A DNA stretch of 64,000 bases from Taishania pollutisoli (GCF_014518315.1 NZ_JACVEL010000005.1:62001-126000), one strand, 5' to 3'; numbered from the stretch's first letter, positions 8,813-19,600 are shown. Notes: generated from the letters alone by a model not told the origin. Numbers and translations are program-made.

Positions 8813-9258
8813 ACATAATCTCCGTTAGAGAGTATCCTGAATACGAACAAAAAGCCATTCAGTACCTGCAAACCAGTTGGCCGGAAGTGGCTCCTGTCAT
8901 TTATGCAGATTGTATTTCCAATTGCCTGCATGCCGAACAACCATTACCACAATGGTACCTGTTGGAAAAAGAAGGGCAAATAATCGGCTGTGCAGGCCTG
9001 ATTACCAATGATTTTATCAGCAGAATGGACCTGTATCCCTGGCTGTGCGCACTGTTTATCGATGAACAACACCGTGGAAATAATTACGCCTCCCTGCTCA
9101 TTGAACACGCAAAAAAAGACACGAAAAAGTTCGGTTTTTCGACCTTGAATCTCTCTACCGATCACATCGGATATTATGAGAAATTGGGGTTTGAGTACAT
9201 CGGACAAGGATACCATCCGTGGGAAGAAGAATCACGGATTTACCAGGTGAAGGTGTAA
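8809..9258 (+). CDS. GNAT-family N-acetyltransferase
   Basis: 149 residues. The acetyl-CoA-binding strand and loop are LCALFIDEQHRGNNYASLLIEHA, where HRGNNYA replaces the usual QxxGxG/A, and the C terminus has GYYEKLGFEYIGQG. Coupled by a 4-base overlap to the GNAT gene before it, but the two are dissimilar in sequence, so this is not a recent duplication. Substrate unknown. Confidence 0.85.
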   Translation: MNIISVREYPEYEQKAIQYLQTSWPEVAPVIYADCISNCLHAEQPLPQWYLLEKEGQIIGCAGLITNDFISRMDLYPWLCALFIDEQHRGNNYASLLIEHAKKDTKKFGFSTLNLSTDHIGYYEKLGFEYIGQGYHPWEEESRIYQVKV

Positions 9259-9299
9259 AAGAATAGTAGTTTTATCATTGATATAAACCAACTGGCAAG

Positions 9300-9581
9300 A
9301 TGAATGAACAAGCATTACAACAGCAACACGCGAATAATTGCGCTCAATTGAAAAAACTAATCTACTCCTGGCACCTTATTCCTGCAGCTTCGCCAAATGA
9401 GTTTGAGCGCTTGGCCAATACATTATTGAATCAGTTATATCAAGCTGCTGACCAACATAAAATCGAACGGGTACTATCAGGTGAACTTACTGTAGTATAC
9501 GGTATGCATTCATCAGAATTTGATGCTCAAAAGCACACGGAATCTATCTTCAGCTGGTGGAAAGAAAATAAGAACCGGTAA
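9300..9581 (+). CDS. Small hypothetical protein
   Basis: 93 residues, mainly helical, no signal peptide or membrane segment. It has a CxxxxL pattern near the N terminus, a tryptophan pair (FSWWKE) at the C terminus and no motif that I recognise. It lies between GNAT and DUF2200 genes with gaps of about 40 bases, on the same strand. Confidence 0.55.
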   Translation: MNEQALQQQHANNCAQLKKLIYSWHLIPAASPNEFERLANTLLNQLYQAADQHKIERVLSGELTVVYGMHSSEFDAQKHTESIFSWWKENKNR

Positions 9582-9627
9582 CACCCTTTTTTCAGTAACT
9601 TTAAATCCAAATCCAAGACGCAATCAC

Positions 9628-9984
9628 ATGAAAAGTAATAATACACGTGTTTACAAAATGTCATTTGCAGGTGTCTACCCGCATTACATCCACAAAGCGG
9701 AGAAAAAAGGACGGACAAAGGAAGAAGTAGACGAAATTATTTTCTGGCTGACGGGCTACGATCAGCAAACATTTCAACAACACCTGGATGCGAAAACCGA
9801 TTTTGAAAACTTCTTTGCTCAGGCACCCCGGATCAATCCGAATGCAGCGAAAATTACAGGAGTTATCTGCGGTTACCGGGTAGAAGAAATTGAAGACAAA
9901 CTAATGCAACAGATTCGCTACCTGGACAAACTGGTTGATGAGTTGGCGAAAGGAAAAGCAATGGAGAAAATTCTGAGAACGTAA
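9628..9984 (+). CDS. DUF2200 family protein
   Basis: 118 residues. Matches my memory of the DUF2200 family closely: [20 protein letters not shown] near the start, [36 protein letters not shown] and the strongly conserved ending [19 protein letters not shown]. Family function is unknown; it is small, soluble and widespread in bacteria. ATG 9628 is preferred because residues upstream of it in this frame are not family-like. The next GNAT gene begins immediately after the stop (TAAATG). Confidence 0.9.
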   Translation: MKSNNTRVYKMSFAGVYPHYIHKAEKKGRTKEEVDEIIFWLTGYDQQTFQQHLDAKTDFENFFAQAPRINPNAAKITGVICGYRVEEIEDKLMQQIRYLDKLVDELAKGKAMEKILRT

Positions 9985-10521
9985 ATGAGACAGCCAACAA
10001 TGCACATAACAATCCGGCAAGAACGAATCAACGACCAGGCAGAAGTATACGAAATCAATACGCTGGCATTCGGACAGGAAAACGAAGCTATACTGGTCGA
10101 CCGGTTGCGAAAAAGTCCTTCATTTATACCTGAACTTTCCCTGGTTGCCACCATTGATGACCAACCGACAGGACACATTCTCTTCTCAAAAATCTACATC
10201 ATTGACAGTAACCGGAACAAAGTTGAAAGTCTGGCACTTGCTCCAATGGCTGTGAAACCGGAGTTTCAACGACAAGGTATTGGCGGGCAGCTCATTCAAG
10301 CAGGACTCAACAAAGCACGTGAACTGAAGTACGCATCCGTTATTGTGTTGGGGCACGAACACTACTATCCGAAATTCGGTTTTTTGCCTGCGGAAAAATG
10401 GGGAATTCATGCTCCGTATGATGTCCCTTCGTCTTTTTTCATGGCATTGGAGTTGATTCCGGACGGACTGAAAGGTGTGCATGGAATGGTAAGCTACCCG
10501 GAGGAATTTGATGGGGTGTAA
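9985..10521 (+). CDS. GNAT-family N-acetyltransferase (YhbS-like)
   Basis: 178 residues. Strand LAPMAVKPEFQRQGIGGQLIQAG holds the acetyl-CoA loop FQRQGIGG; VLGHEHYYPKFGFLPAEKWGI is the conserved VLGDPxYYxRFGF-type segment of the YhbS branch, and MALELIPDGL closes the fold. The ATG directly follows the DUF2200 stop, so the pair is probably coexpressed. Substrate unknown. Fifth GNAT in 7.4 kb. Confidence 0.88.
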   Translation: MRQPTMHITIRQERINDQAEVYEINTLAFGQENEAILVDRLRKSPSFIPELSLVATIDDQPTGHILFSKIYIIDSNRNKVESLALAPMAVKPEFQRQGIGGQLIQAGLNKARELKYASVIVLGHEHYYPKFGFLPAEKWGIHAPYDVPSSFFMALELIPDGLKGVHGMVSYPEEFDGV

Positions 10522-10590
10522 TCACTGAATTGTACGTTTAGGAATACAAGAACTACCGTTCAAATAGCAGAATGTCAGTCACCTCTTTCA

Positions 10591-10598
10591 TAAATTTG
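10591..10598 (+). promoter_or_regulatory. Bacteroidota -7 box (TAaaTTTG)
   Basis: Perfect TAnnTTTG box 97 bases before the S41 peptidase start, giving a leader of roughly 90 bases. Confidence 0.45.
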
Positions 10599-10695
10599 CT
10601 TTATGTTTACACAATCCGAAAGCACATTCATCTTGCCCGGTTGTCTGGTAAAACCACTACGATTAGTTGTATGCAAACACATAAAATTCAATAAA

Positions 10696-11625
10696 ATGAA
10701 AACCAACGTACGCATTTTTCTGCTCGTTTTTAGCTCCTTCTCCCTATTCGCGCAAGAAAAAAAACAGTTGACCAACCCGGAAACGGATGCATTTATCAAT
10801 CAACTGTCTGCAAATCTGCAGCAGACGTATTTTAACGCTGAAAAAGCAAAAGAATTAAGTACTGTCTTGAAACAAAAACTAAAGAAAAAAGAATTGTACA
10901 ACATACCTCGCGATTCATTGACCAAAAAACTGACACTGCTTTTACAAGAAAAAACCAATGACATTCATTTTTATGTCGGGCAACACGTTCCGGAGAAACA
11001 ACGGCCAAAGCAGTACTTTAACGGCGGCTTCACGGAAGTGAAAATAATGGACAACAACATCGGGTACATCAAATGGGATCGGTGCATTGCAGATGATGCA
11101 GCATTCAAAAAGATCAAAAGTGCACTGGTATTTTTGGAAGGAGTAGATTATTTAATCATCGATATTTCAACCAATCCCGGAGGGGACGGACGAAGCGGCG
11201 GTTTTATCAATCAACATCTCTATGCAGATCCCGCCTATCAAAATTTACTGCTGAAAAAATGTGTAGGAGAAGAATCCTGGTATCAAAGTGAAGTTCCCTA
11301 CAATTACTCGGACGCACCTAAATTCTATTCAACCCCTGTGTATATCATTACCTCCGGAAATACAGGGTCGGCCGCCGAATACTTTGCATTCATCGCACAG
11401 GAAACAGGCAGGGCAACGATTCTCGGAACAACAACCGCCGGTGCAGGAAACCCGGTGACAATGGTAACGATGGACGATTTTTTCGTCTACATCCCGGTTT
11501 GCGAAATTAAGACACAAGACGGAAAATCCATCGAAGCAAAAGGTGTTGTCCCTGACGTACTGCTTTCTTCCGACAACTGGCTGGATGAAACGATCAACTA
11601 CATTATCCGTCAGAAAAATAAGTAA
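10696..11625 (+). CDS. Secreted S41-family peptidase
   Basis: 309 residues with a signal peptide (MKTNVRIFLLVFSSFSLFAQ). The central region NIGYIKWDRC ... DYLIIDISTNPGGDGRSGG is the S41 core, where DxxxNxGG is the family signature, and TSGNTGSAAEYFAF carries the predicted nucleophile Ser225. GTTTAGAGNPV follows as in tail-specific/C-terminal processing proteases. No PDZ domain is visible. Likely acts in the periplasm or outside on unknown protein substrates. ATG 10696 is chosen so that the signal peptide is N-terminal; an in-frame ATG at 10603 would bury it. Confidence 0.85.
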   Translation: MKTNVRIFLLVFSSFSLFAQEKKQLTNPETDAFINQLSANLQQTYFNAEKAKELSTVLKQKLKKKELYNIPRDSLTKKLTLLLQEKTNDIHFYVGQHVPEKQRPKQYFNGGFTEVKIMDNNIGYIKWDRCIADDAAFKKIKSALVFLEGVDYLIIDISTNPGGDGRSGGFINQHLYADPAYQNLLLKKCVGEESWYQSEVPYNYSDAPKFYSTPVYIITSGNTGSAAEYFAFIAQETGRATILGTTTAGAGNPVTMVTMDDFFVYIPVCEIKTQDGKSIEAKGVVPDVLLSSDNWLDETINYIIRQKNK

Positions 11626-11735
11626 TGAGAGAAAAACGACCTGTCATTCTGTCAGAAAAATGAAAGTGGAATGATTTATGACTGTACCGTTGAAAATTAA
11701 CGAGAGTTTTTCACCACAGAAGCACGAAAATATCT

Positions 11736-11743
11736 TATTTTTG
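11736..11743 (+). promoter_or_regulatory. Bacteroidota -7 box (TAttTTTG) of secA
   Basis: Perfect TAnnTTTG box 23 bases before the secA start codon, in a 141-bp gap. Confidence 0.6.
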
Positions 11744-11766
11744 GCTTCCATTAAAATTAAGGTACA

Positions 11767-14700
11767 ATGTTATCAAGCTTATTAAAAAAGATTATCGGAG
11801 ATAAATCTGTTAAAGACCGTAAAGAATATCAACCATACATAGACAAAGCGCGTTCTTTTCAGGACCAGTTCAAGTCAATTTCGGATGATGAATTAAGAGC
11901 TAAAACAGTCGGGTTTCAGAACCTGGTGAAACAACAGATTCAACCATTGGAAGATGAAGTAGCCGAATTGAAGGCAAAGGTGGAAAACAAAGACCTGTCA
12001 ATTACGGATAAAGAAGCATTGTACGACAAAATTGATTCGATGACCAAAGTCATTGATGAAAAAATTGAAGAAACATTAACGACGATCTTACCGGAAGCAT
12101 TTGCTGTTGTTGTTGAAACGGCGCGAAGATGGGCAGAAAACGGAAAACTGGTTGTAACCACACAAGATTTTGACCGTGAATTAGCTGCACGAAAAGACGG
12201 AATTACAATCGACGGAGATACTGCTACATGGCACAACAAATGGACAGCAGCCGGAGCAGAAATTACCTGGAACATGGTTCACTATGATGTGCAGTTGATG
12301 GGTGGAGCCGTGCTGCATACCGGTAAAATTTCCGAAATGCAAACAGGGGAAGGAAAAACATTGGTGGCAACGCTTCCTGTTTACCTCAACGCATTGTCAG
12401 GAAAAGGAGTACACGTGGTAACTGTCAATGACTACCTGGCAAAACGTGACTCTGAGTGGATGGGACCACTGTACCAGTTCCACGGGTTAGTTGTTGATTG
12501 TATCGACAAGCACCGTCCGAATTCCGCAGAAAGAAGAAAAGCATACAAAGCAGATATCACATTTGGTACCAACAATGAATTTGGTTTTGACTACCTGCGT
12601 GACAACATGTCAGGGCATCCGGATGAATTGGTACAACAAAAACACCATTTTGCAATCGTCGATGAGGTCGATTCCGTATTGATTGACGATGCGCGTACCC
12701 CATTGATCATTTCAGGGCCAACTCCGAAAGGTGACGAACACGAGTTTCATCAATTAAAGCCGCGTGTTGAAAACATTGTTGCGGCACAACGCCAGTATGT
12801 AAACCAATGTCTGGCGGACGCGAAAAAAATGCTGACCGTGATTCAGGATGGATTCGAAGACAAAAAGAACGGAAAAGAGATGCTGGAGCAGGGAGGAATC
12901 GCATTGCTTCGTGCACACAGAGGATTACCGAAGAATAAAGCATTAATCAAATACCTTTCCGAACCGGGAATCAAAGCACACCTTCAGAAAACAGAAAATT
13001 TCTACATGCAGGAGCAAGGAAAACGCATGAAAGAAATTGACAAAGAGTTGTTTTTCGTCATCGATGAGAAACAAAATACAATTGAATTAACAGACAAAGG
13101 AATTGACCTGATCTCAGGAAAAGACGACAGAGACTTCTTCGTCATGCCGGATATCGGGTTGCAAATTGCTGCATTGACAAAAGAAAACCTTCCTGCTGAA
13201 CAATTCCAGGAACGAAAAGCAGATGTCATCCGTGATTACAGTATCAAATCAGAACGTATTCACTCGGTAAGCCAGTTATTGAAAGCGTATACGCTCTTCG
13301 AGAAAGAAGTAGAATACGTAATCATCGACGGAAAAATCAAAATCGTTGACGAGTCGACAGGGCGAATCATGGAAGGTCGCCGTTATTCCGATGGTTTGCA
13401 CCAGGCAATCGAGGCAAAAGAAAATGTAACGGTAGAGGCGGCAACACAAACATACGCGACAATTACGTTGCAAAACTACTTCCGTATGTACCACAAACTG
13501 GCTGGTATGACCGGAACAGCGGAAACAGAAGCAAAAGAATTCTGGGACATCTACAAATTGGATGTAGTGGTGATCCCGACCAACAAGCCGATCCTGAGAA
13601 AAGACCAGAACGACCTGGTATTCAAAACAGCACGTGAGAAATTCTCGGCAGTTATTTCAGAAACGGAAAAATTAGTTGCACAAGGTCGCCCGGTATTGGT
13701 GGGTACAACAACGGTTGAAATTTCCGAATTACTGAGCCGTATGCTGCAAATGAAAGGCATCAAACACAATGTATTGAATGCCAAGCAGCACCAGAAAGAA
13801 GCCGAAATCGTTTCGGAAGCAGGTAAAGCAGGAGCGGTAACAATCGCAACAAACATGGCCGGTCGTGGTACCGATATCAAATTGGGGGAAGGAGTGAAAG
13901 AAGCCGGAGGTTTGGCAATCATCGCAACGGAACGACACGATTCCCGCCGTGTGGACAGACAGTTGAGAGGACGTTCCGGACGTCAGGGAGATCCGGGTTC
14001 TTCCCAATTCTTTGTGTCACTGGAAGACGACCTGATGCGCAAATTCGGTTCCGAGCGCATTGCGAAGTTGATGGACCGAATGGGATTGAAAGAGGGAGAA
14101 GTCATCACCCACTCAATGGTTTCCAAATCAATTGAGCGTGCTCAGAAAAAAGTGGAAGAAAACAACTTCGGAATGCGTAAACGTCTCCTCGAATACGATG
14201 ACGTGATGAACGCACAACGAAAAGCAATCTATAAAAAGCGAAAAAATGCGTTGTTCGGAGAACGCCTGGATGTCGATGTCGATAACATGTTCTACGATAC
14301 GGCTGAACACATCGTTACCTCTTACTGGAAAGGGAATTTTGAAGAATTTGAAAACGAATTACTGCGCGATTTAAGCATCCAGGCCCCGGTTACCAAAGAA
14401 GAATTTGCCGCGGCAGACCAGGTAACACTTACGGAAAAAGTATACATGGCAATGATTCGTCGTTACAACGACAAGAACGAACGCATTGTCAACCTTTGCT
14501 GGCCGCAAATCAAATACGTACAGGAAAATGAATCCAATCGTTACAAGACAATGGCGATTCCGTTAACAGACGGGCGGCGTATGATGCAGGTTGGTGTTCA
14601 ATTAGAAGATGCTTACAATGCGGAAGGAAGAAACATTCCGAAGCAATTGGAAAAAGCCATCGTTCTCGGAATTATTGACAACGAGTGGAAAGAGCACCTG

Positions 14701-15105
14701 CGTGAAATGGACGACTTGCGCTCTGCGGTTAACAACGCACAATACGAGCAAAAAGATCCGTTGTTGGTCTACAAACTGGAATCGTTCGAACTGTTCAAAT
14801 CCATGTTGAACCGTCTGAATAAAGAAGCAGTTGAATTGTTGATGAAACTGGACCTGGAGATTGAAAATAAAGTAGAGGCTTCTGCAAAGGAAATCCGCCA
14901 GGAAAACCAGTACGCCAAACAAACAACCAGCTCTGCCGAAGCTCCTCAAAAAATTGAAGGAAGTCAGGGATATCAGCAAGCCGTTCAGAACTCTGTCAAT
15001 CAACCCGTGAAACAAGCTCCTGTTGTCGCAGAAGATAAGATCGGAAGAAACGAACCTTGTCCATGCGGAAGCGGTAAAAAATACAAACAGTGTCACGGTA
15101 AATAA
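11767..15105 (+). CDS. secA: Protein translocase subunit SecA
   Basis: 1112 residues. SecA is the ATPase motor that drives preproteins through SecYEG at the inner membrane. Walker A is QTGEGKTLVA (Lys197), Walker B is VDEVDSVLIDDARTPLIISG, and the second helicase domain shows TNMAGRGTDIKLG and the RQLRGRSGRQGDPG arginine-finger region. The C terminus CPCGSGKKYKQCHG (Cys1098, Cys1100, Cys1109, His1110) is the zinc/SecB-binding motif. It is about 200 residues longer than E. coli SecA; the excess includes an insert after the DEVD box (roughly residues 330-430), which is usual in Bacteroidota. It would export the many signal-peptide proteins of this window. Confidence 0.98.
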   Translation: MLSSLLKKIIGDKSVKDRKEYQPYIDKARSFQDQFKSISDDELRAKTVGFQNLVKQQIQPLEDEVAELKAKVENKDLSITDKEALYDKIDSMTKVIDEKIEETLTTILPEAFAVVVETARRWAENGKLVVTTQDFDRELAARKDGITIDGDTATWHNKWTAAGAEITWNMVHYDVQLMGGAVLHTGKISEMQTGEGKTLVATLPVYLNALSGKGVHVVTVNDYLAKRDSEWMGPLYQFHGLVVDCIDKHRPNSAERRKAYKADITFGTNNEFGFDYLRDNMSGHPDELVQQKHHFAIVDEVDSVLIDDARTPLIISGPTPKGDEHEFHQLKPRVENIVAAQRQYVNQCLADAKKMLTVIQDGFEDKKNGKEMLEQGGIALLRAHRGLPKNKALIKYLSEPGIKAHLQKTENFYMQEQGKRMKEIDKELFFVIDEKQNTIELTDKGIDLISGKDDRDFFVMPDIGLQIAALTKENLPAEQFQERKADVIRDYSIKSERIHSVSQLLKAYTLFEKEVEYVIIDGKIKIVDESTGRIMEGRRYSDGLHQAIEAKENVTVEAATQTYATITLQNYFRMYHKLAGMTGTAETEAKEFWDIYKLDVVVIPTNKPILRKDQNDLVFKTAREKFSAVISETEKLVAQGRPVLVGTTTVEISELLSRMLQMKGIKHNVLNAKQHQKEAEIVSEAGKAGAVTIATNMAGRGTDIKLGEGVKEAGGLAIIATERHDSRRVDRQLRGRSGRQGDPGSSQFFVSLEDDLMRKFGSERIAKLMDRMGLKEGEVITHSMVSKSIERAQKKVEENNFGMRKRLLEYDDVMNAQRKAIYKKRKNALFGERLDVDVDNMFYDTAEHIVTSYWKGNFEEFENELLRDLSIQAPVTKEEFAAADQVTLTEKVYMAMIRRYNDKNERIVNLCWPQIKYVQENESNRYKTMAIPLTDGRRMMQVGVQLEDAYNAEGRNIPKQLEKAIVLGIIDNEWKEHLREMDDLRSAVNNAQYEQKDPLLVYKLESFELFKSMLNRLNKEAVELLMKLDLEIENKVEASAKEIRQENQYAKQTTSSAEAPQKIEGSQGYQQAVQNSVNQPVKQAPVVAEDKIGRNEPCPCGSGKKYKQCHGK

Positions 15106-15116
15106 ATACGGAATAT

Positions 15117-15164
15117 TGAATACTGAATATTGAATGATGAATGCTATTCAATATTCAGTATTCA
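15117..15164. repeat. Long perfect hairpin (19-bp stem, 10-base loop)
   Basis: The left arm at 15117-15135 is the exact reverse complement of the right arm at 15146-15164 (core GAATACTGAATATTGAAT). The arms are A/T-rich and internally repetitive (GAATA/TGAAT units), starting 12 bases after the secA stop. There is no strong T run after it, so it is a weak terminator candidate; it also sits just upstream of the DUF2520 start. Confidence 0.85.
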
Positions 15165-15196
15165 TCATTTATAATTCAACAGTCGGAGTGACAACA

Positions 15197-15946
15197 GTGG
15201 GTATCATCGGATCGGGAAATGTTGCATGGCATTTAACACGGGGATTAAACAGTGCCGCCGGAGTCGAAATCGCATGGGTATATAGCAGAAATCACACAAC
15301 ACGTGATGAACTTGCACATTTTTTTGATGTACCTGTAGCAGGAACTCTCCTCCCCGCCCCTACTGACCTGGTATTGATTTGTGTCAACGATGATTCAGTT
15401 CAAAGCATGCTCGATCTGCTTCCGGAAGAAACGAACGTCGCCTATACCTCCGGAACTGTTTCCCTGGAAAAACTGCATGTAAAACAAAAAAATTGCGGGG
15501 TGTTTTACCCACTTCAGTCATTTACCCGAAAGGCGCCTGTTGACCTGGAAAACGTACCGTTTCTCATTGAGGCAACCACTCCGGAATATGCACTGGAACT
15601 GGAACAAATTGCACAAAAACTGAGTACCAATGTCCGACAGATGAATTCGGAACAACGAAGGCAATTACACATTGCTGCCGTATTTTCCAATAATTTTGTC
15701 AATCACTTATTATTCCTGGCTCAGGAACACCTGAAAGACCGACACATACCCGCAGAATTACTGCAACCATTGATCGCGGAAACCATCCGAAAAGCAGCGG
15801 AACTGGGACCTTTTCATGCACAAAGCGGACCAGCCAGACGTTTTGACGAACAAACCATTCAAACGCATTTATCCGAATTACACGGATTGCCCAAAGAAAT
15901 TTATTCCCTCATCACCGAAAGTATCAAGAAAACATATTCCACATGA
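15197..15946 (+). CDS. Rossmann-like and DUF2520 domain protein
   Basis: About 249 residues from the preferred start. N-terminal NAD(P)-binding Rossmann motif VGIIGSGNVAWHLTRGL, then strand-end segments VLICVNDDSVQ and VAYTSGTVS, followed by the DUF2520 C-terminal helical domain (FSNNFVNHLLFLAQEHL ... LGPFHAQSGPARRFD). Resembles the F420-dependent NADP oxidoreductase/ketopantoate-reductase-like fold; substrate unknown. I favour the GTG at 15197 because GGAG lies 8 bases upstream; a GTG at 15188 and an ATG at 15134 are in frame, but the latter would translate the hairpin. Overlaps the next gene by four bases. Confidence 0.85.
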   Translation: MGIIGSGNVAWHLTRGLNSAAGVEIAWVYSRNHTTRDELAHFFDVPVAGTLLPAPTDLVLICVNDDSVQSMLDLLPEETNVAYTSGTVSLEKLHVKQKNCGVFYPLQSFTRKAPVDLENVPFLIEATTPEYALELEQIAQKLSTNVRQMNSEQRRQLHIAAVFSNNFVNHLLFLAQEHLKDRHIPAELLQPLIAETIRKAAELGPFHAQSGPARRFDEQTIQTHLSELHGLPKEIYSLITESIKKTYST

Positions 15947-16461
15947 TGACTTACAAAGAACGACTGAATTACATTACCACCTTTATTTTTGACATTGATG
16001 GCGTACTGACCAACGGAGATGTTACCATTCACAAAGATGAAATCGTTCGTACACTAAACAGCCGTGACGGGTTTGCCATGCAACTGGCTGCTAAAATGGG
16101 ATTCAATGTGTTTATCATTTCAGGAGGGAGTTCCGAACCTGTAAAAGAACGCTTGCTTCACCTGGGAGTAAAAGAAGTGTTTCTCCGCGCCTCCAACAAA
16201 GTAACGGTCTACAATGAACTGACCGAACGGTACGGACTCCGCAATGAAGAAATTTTATACATGGGAGACGACCTCCCGGATTACAAGGTAATGCAACTCG
16301 TGGGATGTGCCACTTGTCCGCAGGATGCCGCCATAGAAATAAAAGAAATCTCGCATTACCAATCTCCGTTTTACGGAGGTCGGTTCGCTGTGCGTGATAT
16401 CATTGAGCAAACACTTCGTGTACAGGAAAAATGGCTGACGGAACACGCATTTGAATGGTAA
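15943..16461 (+). CDS. KdsC/YrbI-type HAD phosphatase (KDO 8-phosphate phosphatase-like)
   Basis: 172 residues, HAD superfamily class C0 with no cap domain. Motif I is FDIDGVLTNG with the nucleophile Asp and acid/base Asp, motif II is IISGG, motif III is the lysine in ASNKV, and motif IV is YMGDDLPD. Length and spacing match KdsC, which removes phosphate from 3-deoxy-D-manno-octulosonate 8-phosphate in LPS core synthesis. The gene follows DUF2520 with overlapping stop/start (ATGATGA), an arrangement I recall from other Bacteroidota. The exact sugar-phosphate substrate is inferred. Confidence 0.88.
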   Translation: MMTYKERLNYITTFIFDIDGVLTNGDVTIHKDEIVRTLNSRDGFAMQLAAKMGFNVFIISGGSSEPVKERLLHLGVKEVFLRASNKVTVYNELTERYGLRNEEILYMGDDLPDYKVMQLVGCATCPQDAAIEIKEISHYQSPFYGGRFAVRDIIEQTLRVQEKWLTEHAFEW

Positions 16462-16616
16462 AGAAAAAAGAAGCATCCAACTGCTAATCTTCGCTGAAAA
16501 CGCGGAAAAATTCAATTGGTTTGCCACTATGCAAATTCATAATTAAAAAAGCCGGATAGATGTTAACACAAAAAGTATAATGTGTTAATTTTATAGTAGA
16601 CTACACATCTATCCAT

Positions 16617-19600
16617 ATGAAAACAAGCTATTTAAAAAGCACTCTTGATTCAACATTCCGCATAATTGTCTGCTCTGTATGGTTGATGATCTGCGGACAT
16701 CTTTCCGTGTATGCACAAACAGAAGCATCCGGGATGGATTCAAGACCCAATAATTACACATCGTTTGGAGTAAACAGGTTATCTTCTCCCCAATCACTGC
16801 CGTATAATGCTCCGTGTACCGAATGTGAAGAAGATCTTTCTGCACGGACCGAATTTACCAAGACATATTACGGGAAAGGAAAAAACGCAGACAAGATTTA
16901 TACGCAATCCGGATATTCTCCGCTCCACATTAAAGACGCAAGAGGAAACTGGATCACTTTTGACAGCAGATTGCGGAAACAGGCTCCGGGACTTTACACT
17001 GCACCAGACCAGCACTCGCCTGTAACAATTGATTTGAATGCAGGTAGCAGCAGCGTACGCAATGCAGACGGGGAAATTCATTTCAACAACCGGCCTGAAC
17101 TGCTCTGGAAAACAGATACGGAGATAAAATCGTTAGGAAAAGCCGATTTCAGCAACCACACAGCCGGGGATGACGGAGTCTATGTCACCAATGTGTGGCC
17201 GGGAATCGACATGGAAATGCGCGTATTAATGGGCGCATTGAAAACCAATTTCATTCTCAAAAACAGACCTTCACAACAATCCGGAATGTTCATTATCCGG
17301 GATGAACTACAGCTCTCCGGCGGACTGAAACTGCAAAAAAATGAAGGTGAACTGCAAATTGTAACGGCTACCGGAACAGAAGCATTCACCATTGCGACCT
17401 GTGTCGGACATGACAGCCATCCGGGCAGAGACAACGGCATTCAAATCTTTGATTACGCACTGAACGGCAACACTGTTGACATCTTATTACCACTTGAAGT
17501 ATTGAAATCTCCTGATCTTGTATATCCGTACACCATTGACCCGCTGGTAAACTCTGCCAACACACTGGCACAGGCTTCCATCACCGGATCGGGATATGGT
17601 GCTACCTGTTTTTCAAATTACTGTTCATATAACCTTACTGTTCCTACACCTGCGAACGCTGTTATTGTGGATGCCCTGTGGTCATTCAACTACATTGCAT
17701 CCGGACTGTGCTGGACATCAGACGGAGCGGTTACTTTTGCAACCGGAGCATGTGTAAGCCCGAATCAGGCAGGGTATTATTGGTTTTGTAACGGAATTGG
17801 CTCGGGAACATGTACCGGAAATAACATTTCACTTTTCTCTCATGTCAGCTCGTGTCTTCCCGCGCCTTCCTGCGCACCGCAAAACGTGAGCTTTTCCATG
17901 CGCTTTTACCGGTGTTACAGTTCCGGAGGATGCAGCAATACATGTATCGGAGCAGCGTCCCCCTGGACAATGACACTTGTCGGAAGAACATTGGAACATA
18001 CCAACCCGACCAATCCGATAACGGTCTCTTCTACCAGTGTATGCCAGGGACAAAGCATCAATGCATCAACGGCAGGATCGTATGGTGTTCCTCCGTATAC
18101 ATACAACTGGAGTCTAAGCCCGACCGGGACACCATCTGCAGGTACAGGCAGTAGTGCAAGCATTACTTTTCCGACGGCAGGAAGCCAAACCTTGTATGCC
18201 ACAACGACAGACGCATGCGGGCAACAAGTAACAAGTTCGGTTGCAATTACAGTCAATCCGGGACCTTCGGTTACAGCAGCACCCAACCCGGTCAATCTCT
18301 GTAGCGGTGCAACAACGGGAATTGCGCTGACATCAACACCAACAGGAGCAACATTTAACTGGACGACAACACCGACGAATGTTTCGGGATCAGCTGCAGG
18401 AAGTGGCAATACAATCAGTCAGACGCTTACCGCAACAGGAGCAACACCCGGAACAGTCGTATACAATGTCACAGCAACGGCAAATGGGTGTACGTCTCCA
18501 CCGGCAACTGTCAATGTAACTGTCAACCCGATACCAACAATTGTTGTAACACCTGCCACCCAAACGATTTGCAGTGGTTCCTCAACATCACTGGCATTAA
18601 GTTCGCCTGTTGCAGGAGCGGCTTTTAACTGGACAGCTACCAATTCCAACACCAGCGGAGGAGGAACAGGTTCCGGAACCACAATCAGTGAAACCCTTAC
18701 CAATGTAGACGGAATCAATAACGGTACAACAACGTATTCAATCACGGCATCGGCAAATACCTGCTCGGGTGCCCCTGTCAATGCTGTCGTTACTGTCAAC
18801 CCCTCTCAAAATGCAGGTTTTACTTACTCACCGTCATCCATTTGCATCACTGCTTCAAATCCGACTCCCACATTGAGCGCTCCTTCCGTAACAGGTACAT
18901 TTTCAGGAACAGGAGTTGTGTTTACAAATGCCGCAACGGGGACTATTGATCTGGCAGCTACGGGAGCCGGTAACTATACAATCAGCTACACCACTTCAGG
19001 GCCATGCCCGGCCACACAAACACAGAATATAACGATTTCCAATGCCCCGGATGCATCTTTCAGCTATGCATCTCCTTTCTGTCAGAATGCGACGAACCCG
19101 GCTCCTCAGTTAAATCCCGGAGCGGTGAACGGCGTGTATTCTGCATCTTCTCCCAATCTGGTCATTAACAGTACGACAGGTGTGATTAATTTAGCAGGTT
19201 CAACACCCGGAACATATACCGTTACCAATACAATTGCCGCAAGTGGCGGATGTAGCGCCACCAGCCAGACCGCATCGGTAACCATCTCAGCCGTTCCGAC
19301 GGCCACACTTTCAGGAGGAGGAAGCTATTGCCAGGGAGGCGCCGTTCCAACTGCTTCCATCCAACTCACAGGAACAGGACCCTGGACGGTTGGCATCACC
19401 AATGGATCAACCCCTCAGACATTGACGGTTACCAGTTCTCCATATGTCTATACACCAGCCGGTCCGGGAACATATACCTTAACATCCGTCAGCAATGCAA
19501 ATTGTTCGGGAACAGTATCCGGATCTGCAACTGTGACACTGAACCCGACACCATCTGTGAATCCGATGTCTCCGGTTACTGCCTGTGCCAATAGTACGGT

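Noticed and set aside
682-11625. Possible integron-type gene-cassette array in the left 11 kb
   Set aside because: No recurrent attC-like palindromes between the genes and no integrase; several genes are coupled by overlaps, which does not suit cassettes.
11708-11728. Third copy of the inverted-repeat element upstream of secA
   Set aside because: Only about 19 bases resemble the interior and no ends are visible, so it is mentioned as a weak match and not annotated.
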